The notes: generated by a model from the letters alone, not told the origin. DNA of 64,000 bases from Geodermatophilus sabuli (GCF_010686765.1 NZ_JAAGWF010000007.1:248001-312000); one strand, 5' to 3'. Counted from the first letter of the stretch, positions 1 to 13,875 are shown. Numbers and translations: made by a program.

Positions 1-654
1 GCCGGCCGGCTGGCCGTCAAGACCGGCAGCGGTTTCCTCACCGACGTCACCGAGATCGCCCCCGACGGCACCGCCACCCAGGTGGCCTTCGCCGGGGCGA
101 CGATCGTGCACTCCAAGGTCACCGTCGGCACGCCGATCTACACCGTCCGCGGCAACTCGGTCACCCCCGAGCCGGCCCCGGCCGCCGCGGCCGAGGAGCC
201 GGTGGCCGTCACGCTGTCCGACGCCGCGAAGCTGACCCGGGTGGTCGACCGCGTCGTGGAGCAGAAGTCCTCCCGGCCGGAGCTGACCGAGGCCTCGATC
301 GTGGTCTCCGGTGGCCGCGGGGTCGCGTCGGCGGAGAACTTCGCCATCATCGAGGCCCTCGCCGACTCCCTCGGGGCCGCGGTCGGCGCCTCCCGGGCGG
401 CGGTCGACTCCGGCTACTACCCGCACACCTTCCAGGTGGGACAGACCGGCAAGACCGTCTCCCCGCAGCTCTACATCGCCGTCGGCATCTCCGGCGCCAT
501 CCAGCACCGGGCCGGCATGCAGACCTCGAAGACGATCGTCGCGATCAACAAGGACCCCGAGGCGCCGATCTTCGAGCTCGCCGACTTCGGGGTGGTGGGC
601 GACCTGAACACCGTCGTCCCCCAGGCCACCGAGCAGATCACCGCGCGGCGGTAA
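1..654 (+). CDS. etfA: Electron transfer flavoprotein alpha subunit (5' truncated)
   Basis: The reading frame is open from base 1, so the start lies outside the window; 217 residues are visible. EtfA binds FAD with EtfB and passes electrons from acyl-CoA and other dehydrogenases to the quinone pool through ETF-quinone oxidoreductase. The C-terminal FAD domain is complete, with the family signature [20 protein letters not shown] followed by [19 protein letters not shown] and the adenine-binding stretch [20 protein letters not shown]. The gene ends at a strong hairpin, so it is probably the last gene of an etfBA operon whose etfB lies upstream of the window. Confidence 0.96.
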   Translation, partial: AGRLAVKTGSGFLTDVTEIAPDGTATQVAFAGATIVHSKVTVGTPIYTVRGNSVTPEPAPAAAAEEPVAVTLSDAAKLTRVVDRVVEQKSSRPELTEASIVVSGGRGVASAENFAIIEALADSLGAAVGASRAAVDSGYYPHTFQVGQTGKTVSPQLYIAVGISGAIQHRAGMQTSKTIVAINKDPEAPIFELADFGVVGDLNTVVPQATEQITARR

Positions 655-680
655 CCGGCCCCTGCAGCGGAGCCACCCGT

Positions 681-713
681 CGAGCGCCGGTCCCGTCCGG
701 GGACCGGCGCTCG
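681..713 (+). terminator. Hairpin terminator after etfA
   Basis: A perfect 14-bp inverted repeat (cgagcgccggtccc at 681-694, its complement at 700-713) with a 5-nt loop lies 27 bp after the etfA stop. It has no T-run, as is usual for actinobacterial hairpin terminators. Confidence 0.7.
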
Positions 714-759
714 CCGCGTCGCCGGGAAGCCGTCGCGAGGTTCGCGGGTTGGCGCAAGG

Positions 760-2157
760 GTGACCACCACCGCCGCCGGAGGAGTCTTCGACCGCGCCCA
801 CCGGAGGACGACCGCCGGGCTGCTGATGCTGGTCACCTTCATCGCCTTCGAGGCCATGGCCGTCGGTACCGCGATGCCGACCGCGGTGGCCGAGCTGGAC
901 GGGATGGCCTGGTACGGCTGGCCGTTCAGCGCGTTCCTCGTGGCCTCGGTGGTCGGGATGGTCACCGGGGGCGACGTGGGGGACCGGCGGGGTCCGCGGG
1001 TCGCGCTGCCCTGGGGGGTGGGCGTCTTCGCCGCCGGCCTGGTGACGGCGGGGCTGGCCGGCTCGATGGCGGTGTTCGTGGCCGGCCGGGCGGTGCAGGG
1101 CCTCGGCGCCGGGGTGATGGTCGTCCTCATCTACGTCATCGCCGGCCAGGCCTACCCGCCCGCGCTGCGGCCGCGCCTGTTCGGGGCGATCTCGACGGCG
1201 TGGGTGCTGCCCGCCCTGATCGGCCCGGTGGTGTCCGGGCTGGTGACGACGCACGCCACCTGGCGGCTGGTGTTCCTGGGCCTGGTGCCGCTGATCGCCG
1301 TCGGGCTGCTGCTCGTCCTGTCGGCCGGCCGGCAGCTGGCCGCACCGGAGGACCCGGCCCCGTCGCCGCCGGGGCGCCGCTGGTGGGCCGTGCTGGCCGG
1401 GCTCGGCATCGCCGCGCTGCAGTACGCCGGTCAGCGGCTGGACGCCGTCGCGGTCGGCGTCGCGGCGGTCGGTCTGGTCGCCCTGGTCGCCGGCCTGCGC
1501 CCGCTGCTCCCGGCCGGGACGGCGTGGGCCCGCCGCGGTCTGCCCGCCGTGGTCGCCAGCCGTGGCCTGCTCGCCGGCGCCTTCTTCGGCATGGACGCCC
1601 TCCTGCCGCTGACCCTGACCTCCGTGCACGGCTACAGCGCGACGGCGGCCGGCATCCCGCTCACCGCGGGGGCACTCGGCTGGGCCGCCGCCTCCAACCT
1701 GCAGGGACGCCGTCCGGACCTGCGCCGGGAGCGGTTGCTGCGCGTCGGCTTCGCGCTGCTGGCGGTCGGTCTGGCCGGGACGGCGCTGGCGGCGGTGCCG
1801 GCGCTGGACGGCTGGCCCGCCTACGTCTCCTGGGCCGTGGCGGGTCTGGGCATGGGGCTGGGCATGCCGAGCGTGGGCGTCCTGCTCCTCGACCAGTCGC
1901 CCGAGCACCGGCGGGGCGCGGACTCCGCCGCCCTGCAGATCTCCGACGTGACCGCCTCGGCGCTGTGCGTCGGGCTGGCCGGCGTGCTCGTCGCGGCGGC
2001 GACCGCGGGTCTGCTGTCCCTGCCGGGTGCGGTGGTCGGAGCGATCGCGGCGTTCACCGTCATCGCGGTCGTCGGTGCCCTCGTGGCCCCCCGTGCCGCC
2101 GCCCCCGCCGTCGCGCCGGGGGCCGCGCCGCACACGACTACATTGGCTGCGTCATGA
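760..2157 (+). CDS. MFS transporter, drug-exporter type
   Basis: A 465-residue polytopic membrane protein. An MFS motif A ([10 protein letters not shown]) follows the second helix, and a motif-C-like stretch [16 protein letters not shown] in helix 5 is typical of the drug:H+ antiporter group. About 12-14 hydrophobic segments run from residue 22 to 450. The substrate cannot be told from sequence. The GTG start at 760 has no clear ribosome-binding site. The stop (TGA) overlaps the ATG of the next gene by 4 bp (ATGA), so the cysteine desulfurase may be translationally coupled to it, although a possible separate promoter lies just upstream of that start. Confidence 0.88.
   Translation: MTTTAAGGVFDRAHRRTTAGLLMLVTFIAFEAMAVGTAMPTAVAELDGMAWYGWPFSAFLVASVVGMVTGGDVGDRRGPRVALPWGVGVFAAGLVTAGLAGSMAVFVAGRAVQGLGAGVMVVLIYVIAGQAYPPALRPRLFGAISTAWVLPALIGPVVSGLVTTHATWRLVFLGLVPLIAVGLLLVLSAGRQLAAPEDPAPSPPGRRWWAVLAGLGIAALQYAGQRLDAVAVGVAAVGLVALVAGLRPLLPAGTAWARRGLPAVVASRGLLAGAFFGMDALLPLTLTSVHGYSATAAGIPLTAGALGWAAASNLQGRRPDLRRERLLRVGFALLAVGLAGTALAAVPALDGWPAYVSWAVAGLGMGLGMPSVGVLLLDQSPEHRRGADSAALQISDVTASALCVGLAGVLVAAATAGLLSLPGAVVGAIAAFTVIAVVGALVAPRAAAPAVAPGAAPHTTTLAAS
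2139..2144 (+). promoter_or_regulatory. Possible -10 box for the cysteine desulfurase
   Basis: TACATT lies 9 bp before the ATG at 2154, inside the end of the MFS gene. The spacing fits a leaderless or near-leaderless transcript, as seen for other genes here. Confidence 0.4.
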
Positions 2158-3344
2158 CGTACCTGGACCACGCGGCGACGACGCCGGTGCTCCCCGAGGT
2201 GCTGGCTGCGATGACCGAGCAGCTGGGCCGCGTGGGCAACCCCTCCTCGCTGCACGCCAGCGGCCGTGCCGCCCGCCGCGTCGCCGAGCAGTCGCGCGAG
2301 CGGCTGGCCGAGGCGCTGGGCGCGCGCCCCTCGGAGGTCCTGTTCACCGGCGGGGGCACGGAGAGCGACAACCTCGCCGTCAAGGGCCTGTTCTGGGCCC
2401 GGCGGGACGCCGACTCCCGGCGCCGGCGGATCGTGGTCAGCCCCGCCGAGCACCATGCGGTCATCGACAGCGTCGAGTGGCTGGCCAAGCACGACGGGGC
2501 CGACATCACCTGGCTGCCGGTGGAGCCCACCGGCCGGATCACCCCCGACGCGCTCCGGGCCGCCCTCGGCGACGGCTCGGACGTCGCGCTGGTCAGCGTC
2601 ATGTGGGCGAACAACGAGATCGGCACGGTCAGCGACCTGCCCGCGCTGGCCGCGGTCGCGCACGAGGTCGGCGTGCCGCTGCACACGGACGCGGTGCAGG
2701 CCGTGGGCCAGGTGCCGGTCGACTTCGGCGCCAGCGGCGTCGACGCGCTCACCATGACCGGCCACAAGCTCGGCGGGCCGATGGGCGCCGGCGTCCTGCT
2801 GCTGCGCCGCGACGCCGAGTGCGTGCCGTTGCTGCACGGGGGCGGCCAGGAGCGCGACGTGCGCTCGGGCACCCTCGACGTCGCCGCCATCGTCGGGCTC
2901 CAGGTGGCGGCCACCACCGCCGTCCGGACCCGGGTGCCGCGCGCGGCGCGCCTCGCCGCGCTGCGCGACCGGCTGGTCGCCGGCGTGATGGCGCAGGTGC
3001 CCGACGTCCAGCTGAACGGCCCACCCCTGGACGACGTCGTCGCGGGCGGGCCCGGTCGCCTGCCGGGCAACGCGCACCTGTCCTTCGCCGGTGCCGAGGG
3101 CGACGCGCTGCTCATGCTGCTGGACGCCCGGGGAGTCGAGTGCTCCACCGGCTCGGCGTGCAGCGCCGGCGTGGCCCGGCCCAGCCACGTGCTGCTCGCC
3201 GTCGGTGCCGACACCGATCGGGCGCGCAGCTCGCTGCGCTTCACGCTCGGCTCCCCGTCCACCGACGCCGACGTCGACGCGGTGCTGGACGTGATCGCGC
3301 CCGTCGTCGAGCGGGCCCGCCGGGCGGGCCTCGGCCGGCGATGA
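2154..3344 (+). CDS. iscS: Cysteine desulfurase (IscS/NifS family)
   Basis: A PLP enzyme of 396 residues that removes sulfur from cysteine as a protein-bound persulfide for tRNA thiolation and Fe-S assembly. The PLP lysine is K205 in [10 protein letters not shown]. The catalytic cysteine is C336 in the mobile loop STGSACSAG. The N-terminal YLDHAATTP stretch and a GGTESDN substrate-binding loop are both present. The gene lies 10 bp upstream of mnmA, its expected sulfur acceptor, and the same pair (Rv3025c-Rv3024c) is known from mycobacteria. The ATG at 2154 is the first start that gives the canonical N terminus. Confidence 0.95.
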   Translation: MTYLDHAATTPVLPEVLAAMTEQLGRVGNPSSLHASGRAARRVAEQSRERLAEALGARPSEVLFTGGGTESDNLAVKGLFWARRDADSRRRRIVVSPAEHHAVIDSVEWLAKHDGADITWLPVEPTGRITPDALRAALGDGSDVALVSVMWANNEIGTVSDLPALAAVAHEVGVPLHTDAVQAVGQVPVDFGASGVDALTMTGHKLGGPMGAGVLLLRRDAECVPLLHGGGQERDVRSGTLDVAAIVGLQVAATTAVRTRVPRAARLAALRDRLVAGVMAQVPDVQLNGPPLDDVVAGGPGRLPGNAHLSFAGAEGDALLMLLDARGVECSTGSACSAGVARPSHVLLAVGADTDRARSSLRFTLGSPSTDADVDAVLDVIAPVVERARRAGLGRR

Positions 3345-3354
3345 GGTCCGCGCG

Positions 3355-4428
3355 ATGAGGCTGCTCGCCGCGATGAGCGGGGGAGTGGACTCGGCGGTCG
3401 CCGCCGCGCTCGCGGTGGAAGCCGGCCACGACGTCACCGGCGTCCACCTGGCGCTGTCCCCGGATCGGCAGGTGCTCCGCAGCGGGGCGCGCGGCTGCTG
3501 CAGCGTCGAGGACGCCCACGACGCCCGCCGGGTCGCCGACGAGCTGGGCATCCCGTTCTACGTCTGGGACCTCGCCGAGCGTTTCACCGAGGACGTCGTC
3601 GACGACTTCGTGGCCGAGTACGCCGCCGGTCGCACCCCCAACCCGTGCCTGCGCTGCAACGAGAAGATCAAGTTCGCCGCCGTCCTGGACCGCGCGCTGG
3701 CACTGGGCTTCGACGCCGTCGTCACCGGCCACCACGCCCGGCTGGCCGACGGGGCGCTGCGCCGGTCGGTGGACGCCGCCAAGGACCAGTCGTACGTGCT
3801 CGCCGTCCTCACCGCCGACCAGCTGGCCGGCGCGGTGTTCCCCCTGGGGTCCATGACCAAGGAGACCGTGCGGGCCCTCGCCGCCGAGCGCGGTCTCGCC
3901 GTCGCCACCAAGGCCGACTCCCACGACATCTGCTTCATCCCCGACGGCGACACCCGCGGCTTCCTGGCCCGCCGGCTCGGGGCGCAGCCGGGGCCGGTCG
4001 TCGACGCCGCGACCGGCGCGACCGTCGGGGAGCACTCCGGGGCGTACGGCTTCACGGTCGGGCAGCGCCGCGGCCTGGGCGTGGCCGTCGGGGACTCGCG
4101 CCCCCGCTACGTCCTGGGGATCGAGCCGGTGAGCCGCACGGTCACCATCGGTCCGGCCGAGCTGGCCGGCGTCGGCGAGGTCCGCACCGCGCCGCCGACC
4201 TGGACCGGGCCGGTGCCGGAGCTGCCCCTCACGGCGCGGGTGCAGCTGCGGGCCCACGGCACGGCGGTGCCGTGCGAGGTGACCGCAGGGGACGGCGGTG
4301 GCCTCCGCCTGGTGCTGGGGACCGAGCAGCGGGGGGTCGCCCCCGGGCAGTCGGCGGTCCTCTACGCACCCGACGCCGAACGCGGCGACCTGGTGCTCGG
4401 TCAGGGCACGGTGCTCGGCACCGCGTGA
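3355..4428 (+). CDS. mnmA: tRNA-specific 2-thiouridylase MnmA (TrmU)
   Basis: This enzyme adenylates and thiolates U34 of tRNA-Glu, tRNA-Gln and tRNA-Lys, using persulfide sulfur from a cysteine desulfurase. The protein has 357 residues. The PP-loop SGGVDS is at residues 8-13, the catalytic cysteine is C98 ([12 protein letters not shown]) and the second persulfide cysteine is C193 ([11 protein letters not shown]). The central GQRRGLGV and the C-terminal beta-barrel are complete. It starts 10 bp after the cysteine desulfurase, which suggests co-transcription. Confidence 0.96.
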   Translation: MRLLAAMSGGVDSAVAAALAVEAGHDVTGVHLALSPDRQVLRSGARGCCSVEDAHDARRVADELGIPFYVWDLAERFTEDVVDDFVAEYAAGRTPNPCLRCNEKIKFAAVLDRALALGFDAVVTGHHARLADGALRRSVDAAKDQSYVLAVLTADQLAGAVFPLGSMTKETVRALAAERGLAVATKADSHDICFIPDGDTRGFLARRLGAQPGPVVDAATGATVGEHSGAYGFTVGQRRGLGVAVGDSRPRYVLGIEPVSRTVTIGPAELAGVGEVRTAPPTWTGPVPELPLTARVQLRAHGTAVPCEVTAGDGGGLRLVLGTEQRGVAPGQSAVLYAPDAERGDLVLGQGTVLGTA

Positions 4429-4488
4429 GGGAGCGGCCCCCTGCCCCCCGCCACTCGCGAGCTGGCGGCGGGACCCTGCACGGGGCCG
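4429..4488. repeat. Intergenic palindromic repeat, copy A
   Basis: An imperfect palindrome directly after mnmA, with outer arms rich in ccctgc/gcaggg, a centre containing actcgcgagct, and the tail gcggcgggaccctgca. It matches the tails of the elements at 25198-25242 and 30642-30716. The next gene's -10 box starts 2 bp after it. Confidence 0.6.
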
Positions 4489-4490
4489 AC

Positions 4491-4496
4491 TACCGT
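4491..4496 (+). promoter_or_regulatory. -10 box of the methionine-synthase-like gene
   Basis: TACCGT ends 7 bp before the GTG at 4504, which predicts that transcription starts at or next to the start codon. Confidence 0.5.
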
Positions 4497-4503
4497 CGCC
4501 GTC

Positions 4504-7753
<3,250 letters not shown>

Positions 7754-7769
7754 GCGGGTCCACCGGCGG

Positions 7770-7789
7770 CGCGTCCACTCGCGGACGCG
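7770..7789 (+). terminator. Weak hairpin after ligA
   Basis: A 7-bp stem (cgcgtcc/ggacgcg) with a 6-nt loop lies 16 bp after the ligA stop. No T-run follows. The rest of the 194-bp gap to 7948 shows nothing recognisable. Confidence 0.35.
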
Positions 7790-7947
7790 TGCGGGACGCG
7801 CCGGGGCGGTCGCCGCGGGGACTCGTGTTCCCGCGGCTCAGTACGGCGGGGGTGTGATGACCGCGGTGAGGCCGGTGGGCGTCGTGACGGTGAGGGTGCC
7901 GTCGGGCGCGGGCCCGCCAGAGCGGCCCAGGTCGGAGATGCAACAGA

Positions 7948-8628
7948 TCAGAGTGGGGGCAGGTGCGCGACGGTGGTGGCGATGCCGGTCAGGTGGGCCA
8001 GTCGGAGCAGTTCCGAGCGCCGGAACGGCGGGCCTCCCGACCGGCCCAGGACGACGGCGCACCCGGGACCGCCGTAGGGGGCGGCCATCATCTCGATGGC
8101 CATCTCCTGCCAGCGCTCGGGCAGCCAGTCGTCCTCGCTCGGCAGCAGCCGTGGTCCACCGAGCGGCATCCACGGCAGGGTCATCCCCTCGAACGTGGGT
8201 GCCGCCTCGGACGAGGCCGCCACCTCCCACGGCGCGCCGTCGGACGAGTCCTCGACCGCAGAGAGGACGACGGCCCAGCCACTGTGGAAGACGCGCGGCA
8301 GCTCGGCGGCCAGCAGCTTGGCCGAGGTGCCCTCGGCCGCGTGGGCCAGCGCGTCGAGCAGGTCGAGCTCACGGTGGGTGTCCAGTGGCCCCGCGAACGG
8401 GCGCAGCGACTCCACCTGCACGCCCGGGACCGCCTGTGCCGCGGTGATCAGGCTGTCGGGCACCCGGTCGGCGGGCAGCTCCACCACGACGTCGTCGACG
8501 GCGACCCCGCCGCCGCGTTCCAGCACGTCCACGGACACGATGTCGATGCCGGCCGACCCGAGCGCGGTGGCCACGGCGCCGAGGATGCCGGGGCGGTCGG
8601 GCACGACCAGCCGCAGGAGATAGGACAC
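7948..8628 (-). CDS. ACT-domain protein
   Basis: A 226-residue protein with an N-terminal ACT domain ([20 protein letters not shown] then [25 protein letters not shown]), a small-molecule (usually amino acid) sensing fold. The rest has no catalytic motif that can be recognised. An ACT protein at this place between ligA and gatC is conserved in actinobacteria (Rv3013 in M. tuberculosis, from memory). The GTG at 8628 is preferred because ggaggg lies 5 bp upstream; the frame stays open upstream to 8700 without a comparable site. Its ligand and partner are unknown. Confidence 0.8.
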   Translation of the reverse strand: MSYLLRLVVPDRPGILGAVATALGSAGIDIVSVDVLERGGGVAVDDVVVELPADRVPDSLITAAQAVPGVQVESLRPFAGPLDTHRELDLLDALAHAAEGTSAKLLAAELPRVFHSGWAVVLSAVEDSSDGAPWEVAASSEAAPTFEGMTLPWMPLGGPRLLPSEDDWLPERWQEMAIEMMAAPYGGPGCAVVLGRSGGPPFRRSELLRLAHLTGIATTVAHLPPL

Positions 8629-8790
8629 GGTTCCCTCCGGGGACGTCCTCGAGGTGCGGGCCGATCTCCGTCGATCGCGGGTGCCGTCAGCTTCCCCCAT
8701 CGACCCGGCGGGGGTCGAGGGGCCCCGCGCGGAGCCCCGGTCGGGGCAGGCGCCCCCTCTGCCGCCGATCGGAGCAGCAGCGGCCCCACG

Positions 8791-8796
8791 TACAGT
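8791..8796 (+). promoter_or_regulatory. Possible -10 box of the gat operon
   Basis: TACAGT lies 65 bp before gatC. A transcript from here would have a roughly 58-nt leader containing a small hairpin (cggccccc/gggggccg around 8820-8838). No clear -35 is visible. Confidence 0.4.
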
Positions 8797-8861
8797 GGCG
8801 GGGTTGGTCCCTGGTCCCCAGCGGCCCCCGAGGGGGCCGCCGAAGTGGAGTTCGCAGCGCC

Positions 8862-9203
8862 GTGAGCAGCCCCTCCCCGCAGGAACGACCCGGCCCCGGA
8901 GACACCGCAGGACTCGGGCGGCAGGACGTCGCGCAGCTGGCCCGGCTCGCCCGGCTGGCCCTCACCGACGAGGAGCTCGACCACTTCGCCGGCCAGCTGT
9001 CGGCGGTGCTCGACGCCGTGGCGCAGGTCGGGAAGGCCGACGTCGGCGACGTCCCCCCGATGACGCACGCGGTTCCGCTGACCAACGTGACCCGTCCCGA
9101 CGTCGTCACCCCGAGCCTGCTCCGGGACGTCGTCCTGGCCGGCGCCCCGGCCGCGGAGGACGACCGCTTCCGCGTGCCGCAGATCCTGGGGGAGGAGCAG
9201 TGA
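8862..9203 (+). CDS. gatC: Asp/Glu-tRNA amidotransferase subunit GatC
   Basis: The small scaffold subunit that wraps around GatA in the tRNA-dependent amidotransferase. It has 113 residues, slightly longer than usual because of a 20-residue Pro/Gly-rich N terminus. The family core is clear: [31 protein letters not shown], and near the end [21 protein letters not shown]. The stop overlaps the GTG of gatA by 3 bp, so the two subunits are translationally coupled. Confidence 0.95.
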   Translation: MSSPSPQERPGPGDTAGLGRQDVAQLARLARLALTDEELDHFAGQLSAVLDAVAQVGKADVGDVPPMTHAVPLTNVTRPDVVTPSLLRDVVLAGAPAAEDDRFRVPQILGEEQ

Positions 9204-10720
9204 GCGACCTCACCACGCTCGACGCCGCCGAGCTCGGCCGGCGCCTGACCGCCGGCGAGCTGTCCTCGGTGGAGCTGACCCGCGCCTACCTCGACCGCAT
9301 CACCGCGGCCGACGAGGTGCTGGGTGCCTACCTGCACGTGGACGCCGAGGCCGCCCTCGCCCGCGCCGGGGAGATAGACGCCGCCCGCAGCGCCGGGGAC
9401 GAGCTGGGCCCGCTGGCCGGCCTGCCGGTCGCCCTCAAGGACGTGTTCGTCACGGAGGGCGTGCCCACCACCAGCGGCTCGAAGATCCTCGAGGGCTGGC
9501 GGCCGCCCTACGACGCCACCGTCGCGGCCCGCCTCAAGGACGCCGGCACGGTGCTGCTCGGCAAGACCAACATGGACGAGTTCGCGATGGGCTCGTCCAC
9601 GGAGAACTCCGCGTACCGGCCGACCCGCAACCCGTGGGACCCCGACCGCATCCCCGGCGGCTCGTCGGGGGGCTCGTCCGCCGCGGTCGCCGGCGGGCTG
9701 GCGCCCTGGGCGCTGGGCACCGACACCGGCGGATCGATCCGGCAGCCGGCCGCGGTCACCGGCCTGGTCGGGCACAAGCCCACGTACGGCGCCGTCTCCC
9801 GGTACGGCCTGATCGCGTTCTCCTCCAGCCTCGACCAGGCCGGACCGATGGCGCGCACCGTGCTGGACGCCGCGGTCCTGCACGAGGCGATCGGCGGGCA
9901 CGACCCGCGCGACTCCACGAGCATCGACGCCCCGGTGCCGGTCGTGGCCAAGGCCGCCCGCGAGGGCGCGCACGGTGACCTCGCCGGCCTGCGGGTCGGC
10001 GTCGTCCGCGAGCTGGGCGGCGACGGGCACAGCGACGGCTACGACGCCGGCGTCCTGGCCCGCGTCCGGGAGACGGTGGAGCTGCTCGAGGGCATGGGGG
10101 CCGAGGTCCGCGAGGTCTCCTGCCCCTCGTTCGACCTGGCGCTGCCGGCCTACTACCTCATCGCGCCCAGCGAGGCGTCGTCCAACCTGGCCCGGTTCGA
10201 CGGCATGCGCTTCGGCCTGCGGGCCGGCGACGACGGCAGCCACGACCTCGACGAGGTCATGTCGCTCACCCGCGAGCAGGGCTTCGGCCCGGAGGTGAAG
10301 CGCCGCATCATCCTGGGCACCTACGCGCTGTCGGCCGGCTACTACGAGGCCTACTACGGGCAGGCGCAGAAGGTCCGCACGCTGATCACCCGCGACTTCA
10401 CCGCGGCCTTCGACGGCGTCGACGTGCTGGTCAGCCCGACCAGCCCGACGGTCGCCTGGCCGATCGGCGCCCGCGTCGACGACCCGCTGGCCATGTACGC
10501 CGCCGACCTGTGCACCCTGCCGGCGAGCCTGGCCGGCCTGCCGGCGATCTCGGTGCCCTGCGGACTCTCCGACGGACTGCCGGTCGGCTTCCAGGTGATG
10601 GCGCCCGCCCTGGCCGACGACCGCTGCTACCGGGTCGCCGCCGCGGTCGAGGCGGCCCTGGACACCACCCGCGGGCACCGGCTGCTCGACGAGCTCCCGA
10701 CCCGGACGGCCGCCGCGTGA
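9200..10720 (+). CDS. gatA: Asp/Glu-tRNA amidotransferase subunit GatA
   Basis: The amidase subunit that hydrolyses glutamine and supplies ammonia for converting Glu-tRNA-Gln to Gln-tRNA-Gln (and Asp-tRNA-Asn where applicable). The 506-residue protein carries the amidase-signature Lys-Ser-Ser triad: K80 ([11 protein letters not shown]), S155 ([11 protein letters not shown]) and S179 ([12 protein letters not shown]). The GTG start at 9200 has ggaggagca directly upstream, inside the end of gatC. The stop overlaps the start of the next small gene by 4 bp (GTGA). Confidence 0.97.
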   Translation: MSDLTTLDAAELGRRLTAGELSSVELTRAYLDRITAADEVLGAYLHVDAEAALARAGEIDAARSAGDELGPLAGLPVALKDVFVTEGVPTTSGSKILEGWRPPYDATVAARLKDAGTVLLGKTNMDEFAMGSSTENSAYRPTRNPWDPDRIPGGSSGGSSAAVAGGLAPWALGTDTGGSIRQPAAVTGLVGHKPTYGAVSRYGLIAFSSSLDQAGPMARTVLDAAVLHEAIGGHDPRDSTSIDAPVPVVAKAAREGAHGDLAGLRVGVVRELGGDGHSDGYDAGVLARVRETVELLEGMGAEVREVSCPSFDLALPAYYLIAPSEASSNLARFDGMRFGLRAGDDGSHDLDEVMSLTREQGFGPEVKRRIILGTYALSAGYYEAYYGQAQKVRTLITRDFTAAFDGVDVLVSPTSPTVAWPIGARVDDPLAMYAADLCTLPASLAGLPAISVPCGLSDGLPVGFQVMAPALADDRCYRVAAAVEAALDTTRGHRLLDELPTRTAAA

Positions 10721-10911
10721 ACGGCGCCCTCAAGGCGGCCTGGGCGCTGACCGTGTTCGTCGTCCTGGTGGGCCTCGTCGGCTGGATCGCGACCGGCGAG
10801 GCGTTCTTCGCCGTCTTCATCGTCCTCGGCCTGGTGACCGCCGTCGGTGCGTGGCTGAGCGGGCGGTCGACGCCCACCGGCCGCACCGACACGAAGGAGA
10901 ACCCCTCATGA
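10717..10911 (+). CDS. Small membrane protein inserted between gatA and gatB
   Basis: A 64-residue hydrophobic protein with two predicted membrane helices ([18 protein letters not shown] and [19 protein letters not shown]) and a short hydrophilic tail ending RTDTKENPS. It overlaps gatA by 4 bp and gatB by 4 bp, so all three are probably translated in series. No family is recognised and its function is unknown. The tail codes over aaggaga, which acts as the ribosome-binding site of gatB, so one role of the frame may be to pass ribosomes to gatB. Confidence 0.72.
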   Translation: MNGALKAAWALTVFVVLVGLVGWIATGEAFFAVFIVLGLVTAVGAWLSGRSTPTGRTDTKENPS

Positions 10912-12401
10912 GCGACACCCTCGTGGACTTCGACGAGGTCCTCACCCGCTACGAGCCGGTCATCGGCCTCGAGACCCACGTCGAGCTGGGCACCGCGTCG
11001 AAGATGTTCTGCGGCTGCTCGACCACCTTCGGCGCCGAGCCGAACACCCAGACCTGCCCGGTCTGCCTCGGCCTGCCCGGCTCCCTGCCGGTGGTCAACG
11101 CCGCGGCCATCGAGGCCACGATCCGCATCGGCCTGGCGCTGGGCTGCCGGATCGCCACCTGGAGCCGGTTCGCCCGGAAGAACTACTTCTACCCGGACAT
11201 CCCCAAGGGCTTCCAGACCAGCCAGTACGACGAGCCGCTGTGCATCGCCGGCCACCTCGACGTCGAGGTCGACGGGGAGACCCACCGGGTGGAGATCGAG
11301 CGGGTGCACCTCGAGGAGGACACCGGCAAGAACCTGCACGTCGGGGGAGCGACCGGGCGCATCCACGGGGCGTCCCACTCGCTGGTCGACTTCAACCGGG
11401 CGGGGATCCCGCTGGTCGAGATCGTCACCCGTCCCATCCCGGGCACCGGCGCCCAGGCCCCCGAGGTGGCCAAGGCCTACGTAACCGAGCTGCGCGAGAT
11501 CCTGCTCGCCCTCGGCGTCTCCGAGGTGCGCATGGAGCAGGGCAACCTGCGCTGCGACGTGAACACCTCCCTGGCGCCGGTCGGCAGCCTGGAGTGGGGC
11601 ACCCGCACCGAGACCAAGAACGTCAACTCGCTGCGCTCGGTGGAGCGCTCGGTCCGCCACGAGATGCGCCGCCAGGCCGCCGTCCTCGACGCCGGCCAGC
11701 GGGTCCTGCAGGAGACCCGGCACTTCCACGAGGACTCCGGGTCCACCTCGCCGGGGCGGAGCAAGGAGGAGGCCACCGACTACCGGTACTTCCCCGAGCC
11801 CGACCTCGTGCCGGTCGCCCCCGACGCCGAGTGGGTCGAGAAGCTGACCGCCGAGCTGCCGGAGCTGCCGGGCGCCCGCCGCACCCGCCTCCAGGAGGAG
11901 TGGGGTCTGTCGGCGACCGAGATGTCCTGGCTGACCGGCGCCGGTGCACTGGGCCTGGTCGACGCCACCGTCGCCGCGGGTGCCACGCCGGGCGACGCCC
12001 GCAAGTGGTGGCTCGGTGAGCTGGCCCGCCGGGCCAACGACGCAGGGGTGGAGCTCGCCGAGCTGGCCATCACACCGCGGCAGGTCGCCGAGCTGACCGC
12101 GCTCGTGTCGGCCGGAACGGTCAACGACCAGCTGGCCCGGCAGGCACTCGACGGGGTGCTGGCCGGCGAGGGCGACCCGGCGCAGGTCGTCGAGTCCCGC
12201 GGCCTGGCGGTCCTGGGGGAGTCCGACGAGCTGGTCTCCGCGGTCGAGGCGGCCATCGCCGGGGCGCCGGACGTCGTCGCCAAGGTGCAGGGCGGCAAGG
12301 TGCAGGCGCTGGGCGCACTCGTCGGGGCGGTCATGAAGACCACCCGCGGCAAGGCCGACGCGGCGACGGTGCGGCGGATGCTCGAGGAGCGCGTGCTGTG
12401 A
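10908..12401 (+). CDS. gatB: Asp/Glu-tRNA amidotransferase subunit GatB
   Basis: The tRNA-binding and kinase subunit that phosphorylates the glutamyl or aspartyl side chain before amidation. The 497-residue protein has the GatB N-terminal signature [13 protein letters not shown], the metal-site cysteines (MFCGCST ... [12 protein letters not shown]), the [14 protein letters not shown] block and a C-terminal YqeY-like tail domain ending [22 protein letters not shown]. The ATG at 10908 has aaggaga 6 bp upstream and overlaps the preceding stop by 4 bp. Confidence 0.97.
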   Translation: MSDTLVDFDEVLTRYEPVIGLETHVELGTASKMFCGCSTTFGAEPNTQTCPVCLGLPGSLPVVNAAAIEATIRIGLALGCRIATWSRFARKNYFYPDIPKGFQTSQYDEPLCIAGHLDVEVDGETHRVEIERVHLEEDTGKNLHVGGATGRIHGASHSLVDFNRAGIPLVEIVTRPIPGTGAQAPEVAKAYVTELREILLALGVSEVRMEQGNLRCDVNTSLAPVGSLEWGTRTETKNVNSLRSVERSVRHEMRRQAAVLDAGQRVLQETRHFHEDSGSTSPGRSKEEATDYRYFPEPDLVPVAPDAEWVEKLTAELPELPGARRTRLQEEWGLSATEMSWLTGAGALGLVDATVAAGATPGDARKWWLGELARRANDAGVELAELAITPRQVAELTALVSAGTVNDQLARQALDGVLAGEGDPAQVVESRGLAVLGESDELVSAVEAAIAGAPDVVAKVQGGKVQALGALVGAVMKTTRGKADAATVRRMLEERVL

Positions 12402-12512
12402 CACCGCGGTCCCACCGGACCGCACCGCGGCCAGGGGCCGTCCCTCCGGTGCGCTGAGCCCCACCGTCGCGCCCATCGCGGACCCCTCCGGGGCCCGCTC
12501 GGACGCGACACG

Positions 12513-13673
12513 TCAGAGCGGGGAGTCGGTCGTCCCGCCGGGCGGCGGCACGCGCAGCACCCGGTCGTCCTCCTCGACCGGGACGCCGATGCCGTCACGG
12601 TTGGACGTGGTGATCCACAGCGCGCCCTCGGCGTCGAGGACGACGGTGCGCAGCCGGCCGTAGCGCTCGGCGAGGAAGTCGGTCGGCTCCTCGACGGCGG
12701 CGCCGCTGCCGTCCAGTTCGACGACGTGCACGCGCTGGCCGTCGAGGGCGCCGAGGAAGACGGTGCGGCCGGCCACCGCGCAGCCACCCAGGCCGCCCTC
12801 GGCCCCCGGGAACTCCACGACGGGGTCGACGCTGTCCGGCCCGGCGTCGGGCCAGCCGTGGTCCCCGCCGGGCACCACCGCGTCGAGCTCGTCGGGGTCC
12901 CCGGCGGAGTCGTCGGTGGCGTACATCTGCTCGTCGCCGCCCATGCAGAGCGCGGTCACGTCACGGTGGCCGCGGCTGTGCACCCGATCCCCGCCGACCG
13001 GCTGGCCGAAGACGTCGACGTGCAGCACCTTGCCCGCCAGCGAGGCCCCGTCCTGGGCCAGGGCCGGGTTACCGGTGTCCCCGGTGCCGACGTACAGCGT
13101 GCCGTCGAGTCCGAACAGCAGGCCCCCGCCGTTGTGGGTCTCACCGCGCGGGATGCCGGTCAGCACCGGGTTCGGCGTACCACCCAGCGGGAAGCGCACC
13201 ACCCGGTTGTCGGTCGCGGTCGACAGGTAGGCGTAGAGCAGGCCGTCCTCGGCGAAGGTGGGGGAGAGGGCGAGGCCCAGCAGGCCACCGTCGCCGGCCG
13301 GGTCCACGCCCGGCACGGTCATCAGCTCGCGGGCGGGGGAGCGGTCGGGGAAGACCTGCAGCAGCCGCCCGCTGTCCCGCTCGCCCACGACCGCGCTGCC
13401 GTCGGGCAGCACGACCAGTCCGGTCGGCACGGTCAGGCCGGAGGCCACCACGTTCGGGTCGCCGGCCTGCTCGCCGGCGTTCGGGTCCGCGGGATCCCCC
13501 GGCGCGGGCACCTGCGGGGACTCCGTCGGCGGGCCCACCTGCGGCGGAGGGTCCTCCGGGAGCGGCCGGAAGGGGCCCACCGGCTCGTAGCCGTCGTTGC
13601 CGCACCCGGCCAGGACGGCGGTCAGCACCGCGGCGGCGGCCATCCCGCCCACCCGCTCCGCGCGCCGCCTCAC
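12513..13673 (-). CDS. Sugar (glucose/sorbosone-type) dehydrogenase lipoprotein
   Basis: A secreted lipoprotein of 386 residues with the signal RRRAERVGGMAAAAVLTAVL and lipobox LAGC. A Pro-rich linker (about residues 30-65) follows, then a beta-propeller of the glucose/sorbosone dehydrogenase family: GDGGLLGLALSPTF, the strand ETHNGGGLLFGLDGTLYVGTGD, and a C-terminal GDHGWP-like block. Members oxidise sugars with PQQ, but many actinobacterial homologues are untested. The GTG at 13673 is chosen because it gives a normal n-region and has a TACTGT box 7 bp upstream. A downstream ATG at 13643 is also possible. No PQQ synthesis genes are in the window. Confidence 0.85.
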   Translation of the reverse strand: MRRRAERVGGMAAAAVLTAVLAGCGNDGYEPVGPFRPLPEDPPPQVGPPTESPQVPAPGDPADPNAGEQAGDPNVVASGLTVPTGLVVLPDGSAVVGERDSGRLLQVFPDRSPARELMTVPGVDPAGDGGLLGLALSPTFAEDGLLYAYLSTATDNRVVRFPLGGTPNPVLTGIPRGETHNGGGLLFGLDGTLYVGTGDTGNPALAQDGASLAGKVLHVDVFGQPVGGDRVHSRGHRDVTALCMGGDEQMYATDDSAGDPDELDAVVPGGDHGWPDAGPDSVDPVVEFPGAEGGLGGCAVAGRTVFLGALDGQRVHVVELDGSGAAVEEPTDFLAERYGRLRTVVLDAEGALWITTSNRDGIGVPVEEDDRVLRVPPPGGTTDSPL

Positions 13674-13680
13674 CCCGAGA

Positions 13681-13686
13681 ACAGTA
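13681..13686 (-). promoter_or_regulatory. -10 box of the sugar dehydrogenase lipoprotein gene
   Basis: TACTGT on the minus strand ends 7 bp before the GTG at 13673, the same leaderless spacing seen for genes on the plus strand. Confidence 0.5.
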
Positions 13687-13713
13687 CGTGCGCCGACCGG
13701 CCCCGTCCCGGGT

Positions 13714-13764
13714 GCGCCGACCTCGGCCCCGGCCCGCTCGCGCGCCGACCTCGGTCCCGGCCCG
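13714..13764. repeat. Two 23-bp direct repeats, 28-bp period
   Basis: Bases 13714-13736 and 13742-13764 differ at one position (core gcgccgacctcgg). They lie in the 248-bp gap upstream of the dehydrogenase promoter. They could be a small tandem duplication or a protein-binding site; nothing else is recognised in the gap. Confidence 0.4.
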
Positions 13765-13875
13765 TCCCGCCCCGAGCCGGCGACGGGTGGGGAGGACGGC
13801 GTCCTCCTGGGGTCGGGAGCCGTGCCCGCGTGCTGGCCGGCCGGCCGCTGCCGAACGTGGTCGACGCCTGCTGAG

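Noticed and set aside
12402..12512. Terminator between gatB and the sugar dehydrogenase
   Set aside because: Only short, imperfect GC-rich inverted repeats are present; none stands out against the background.
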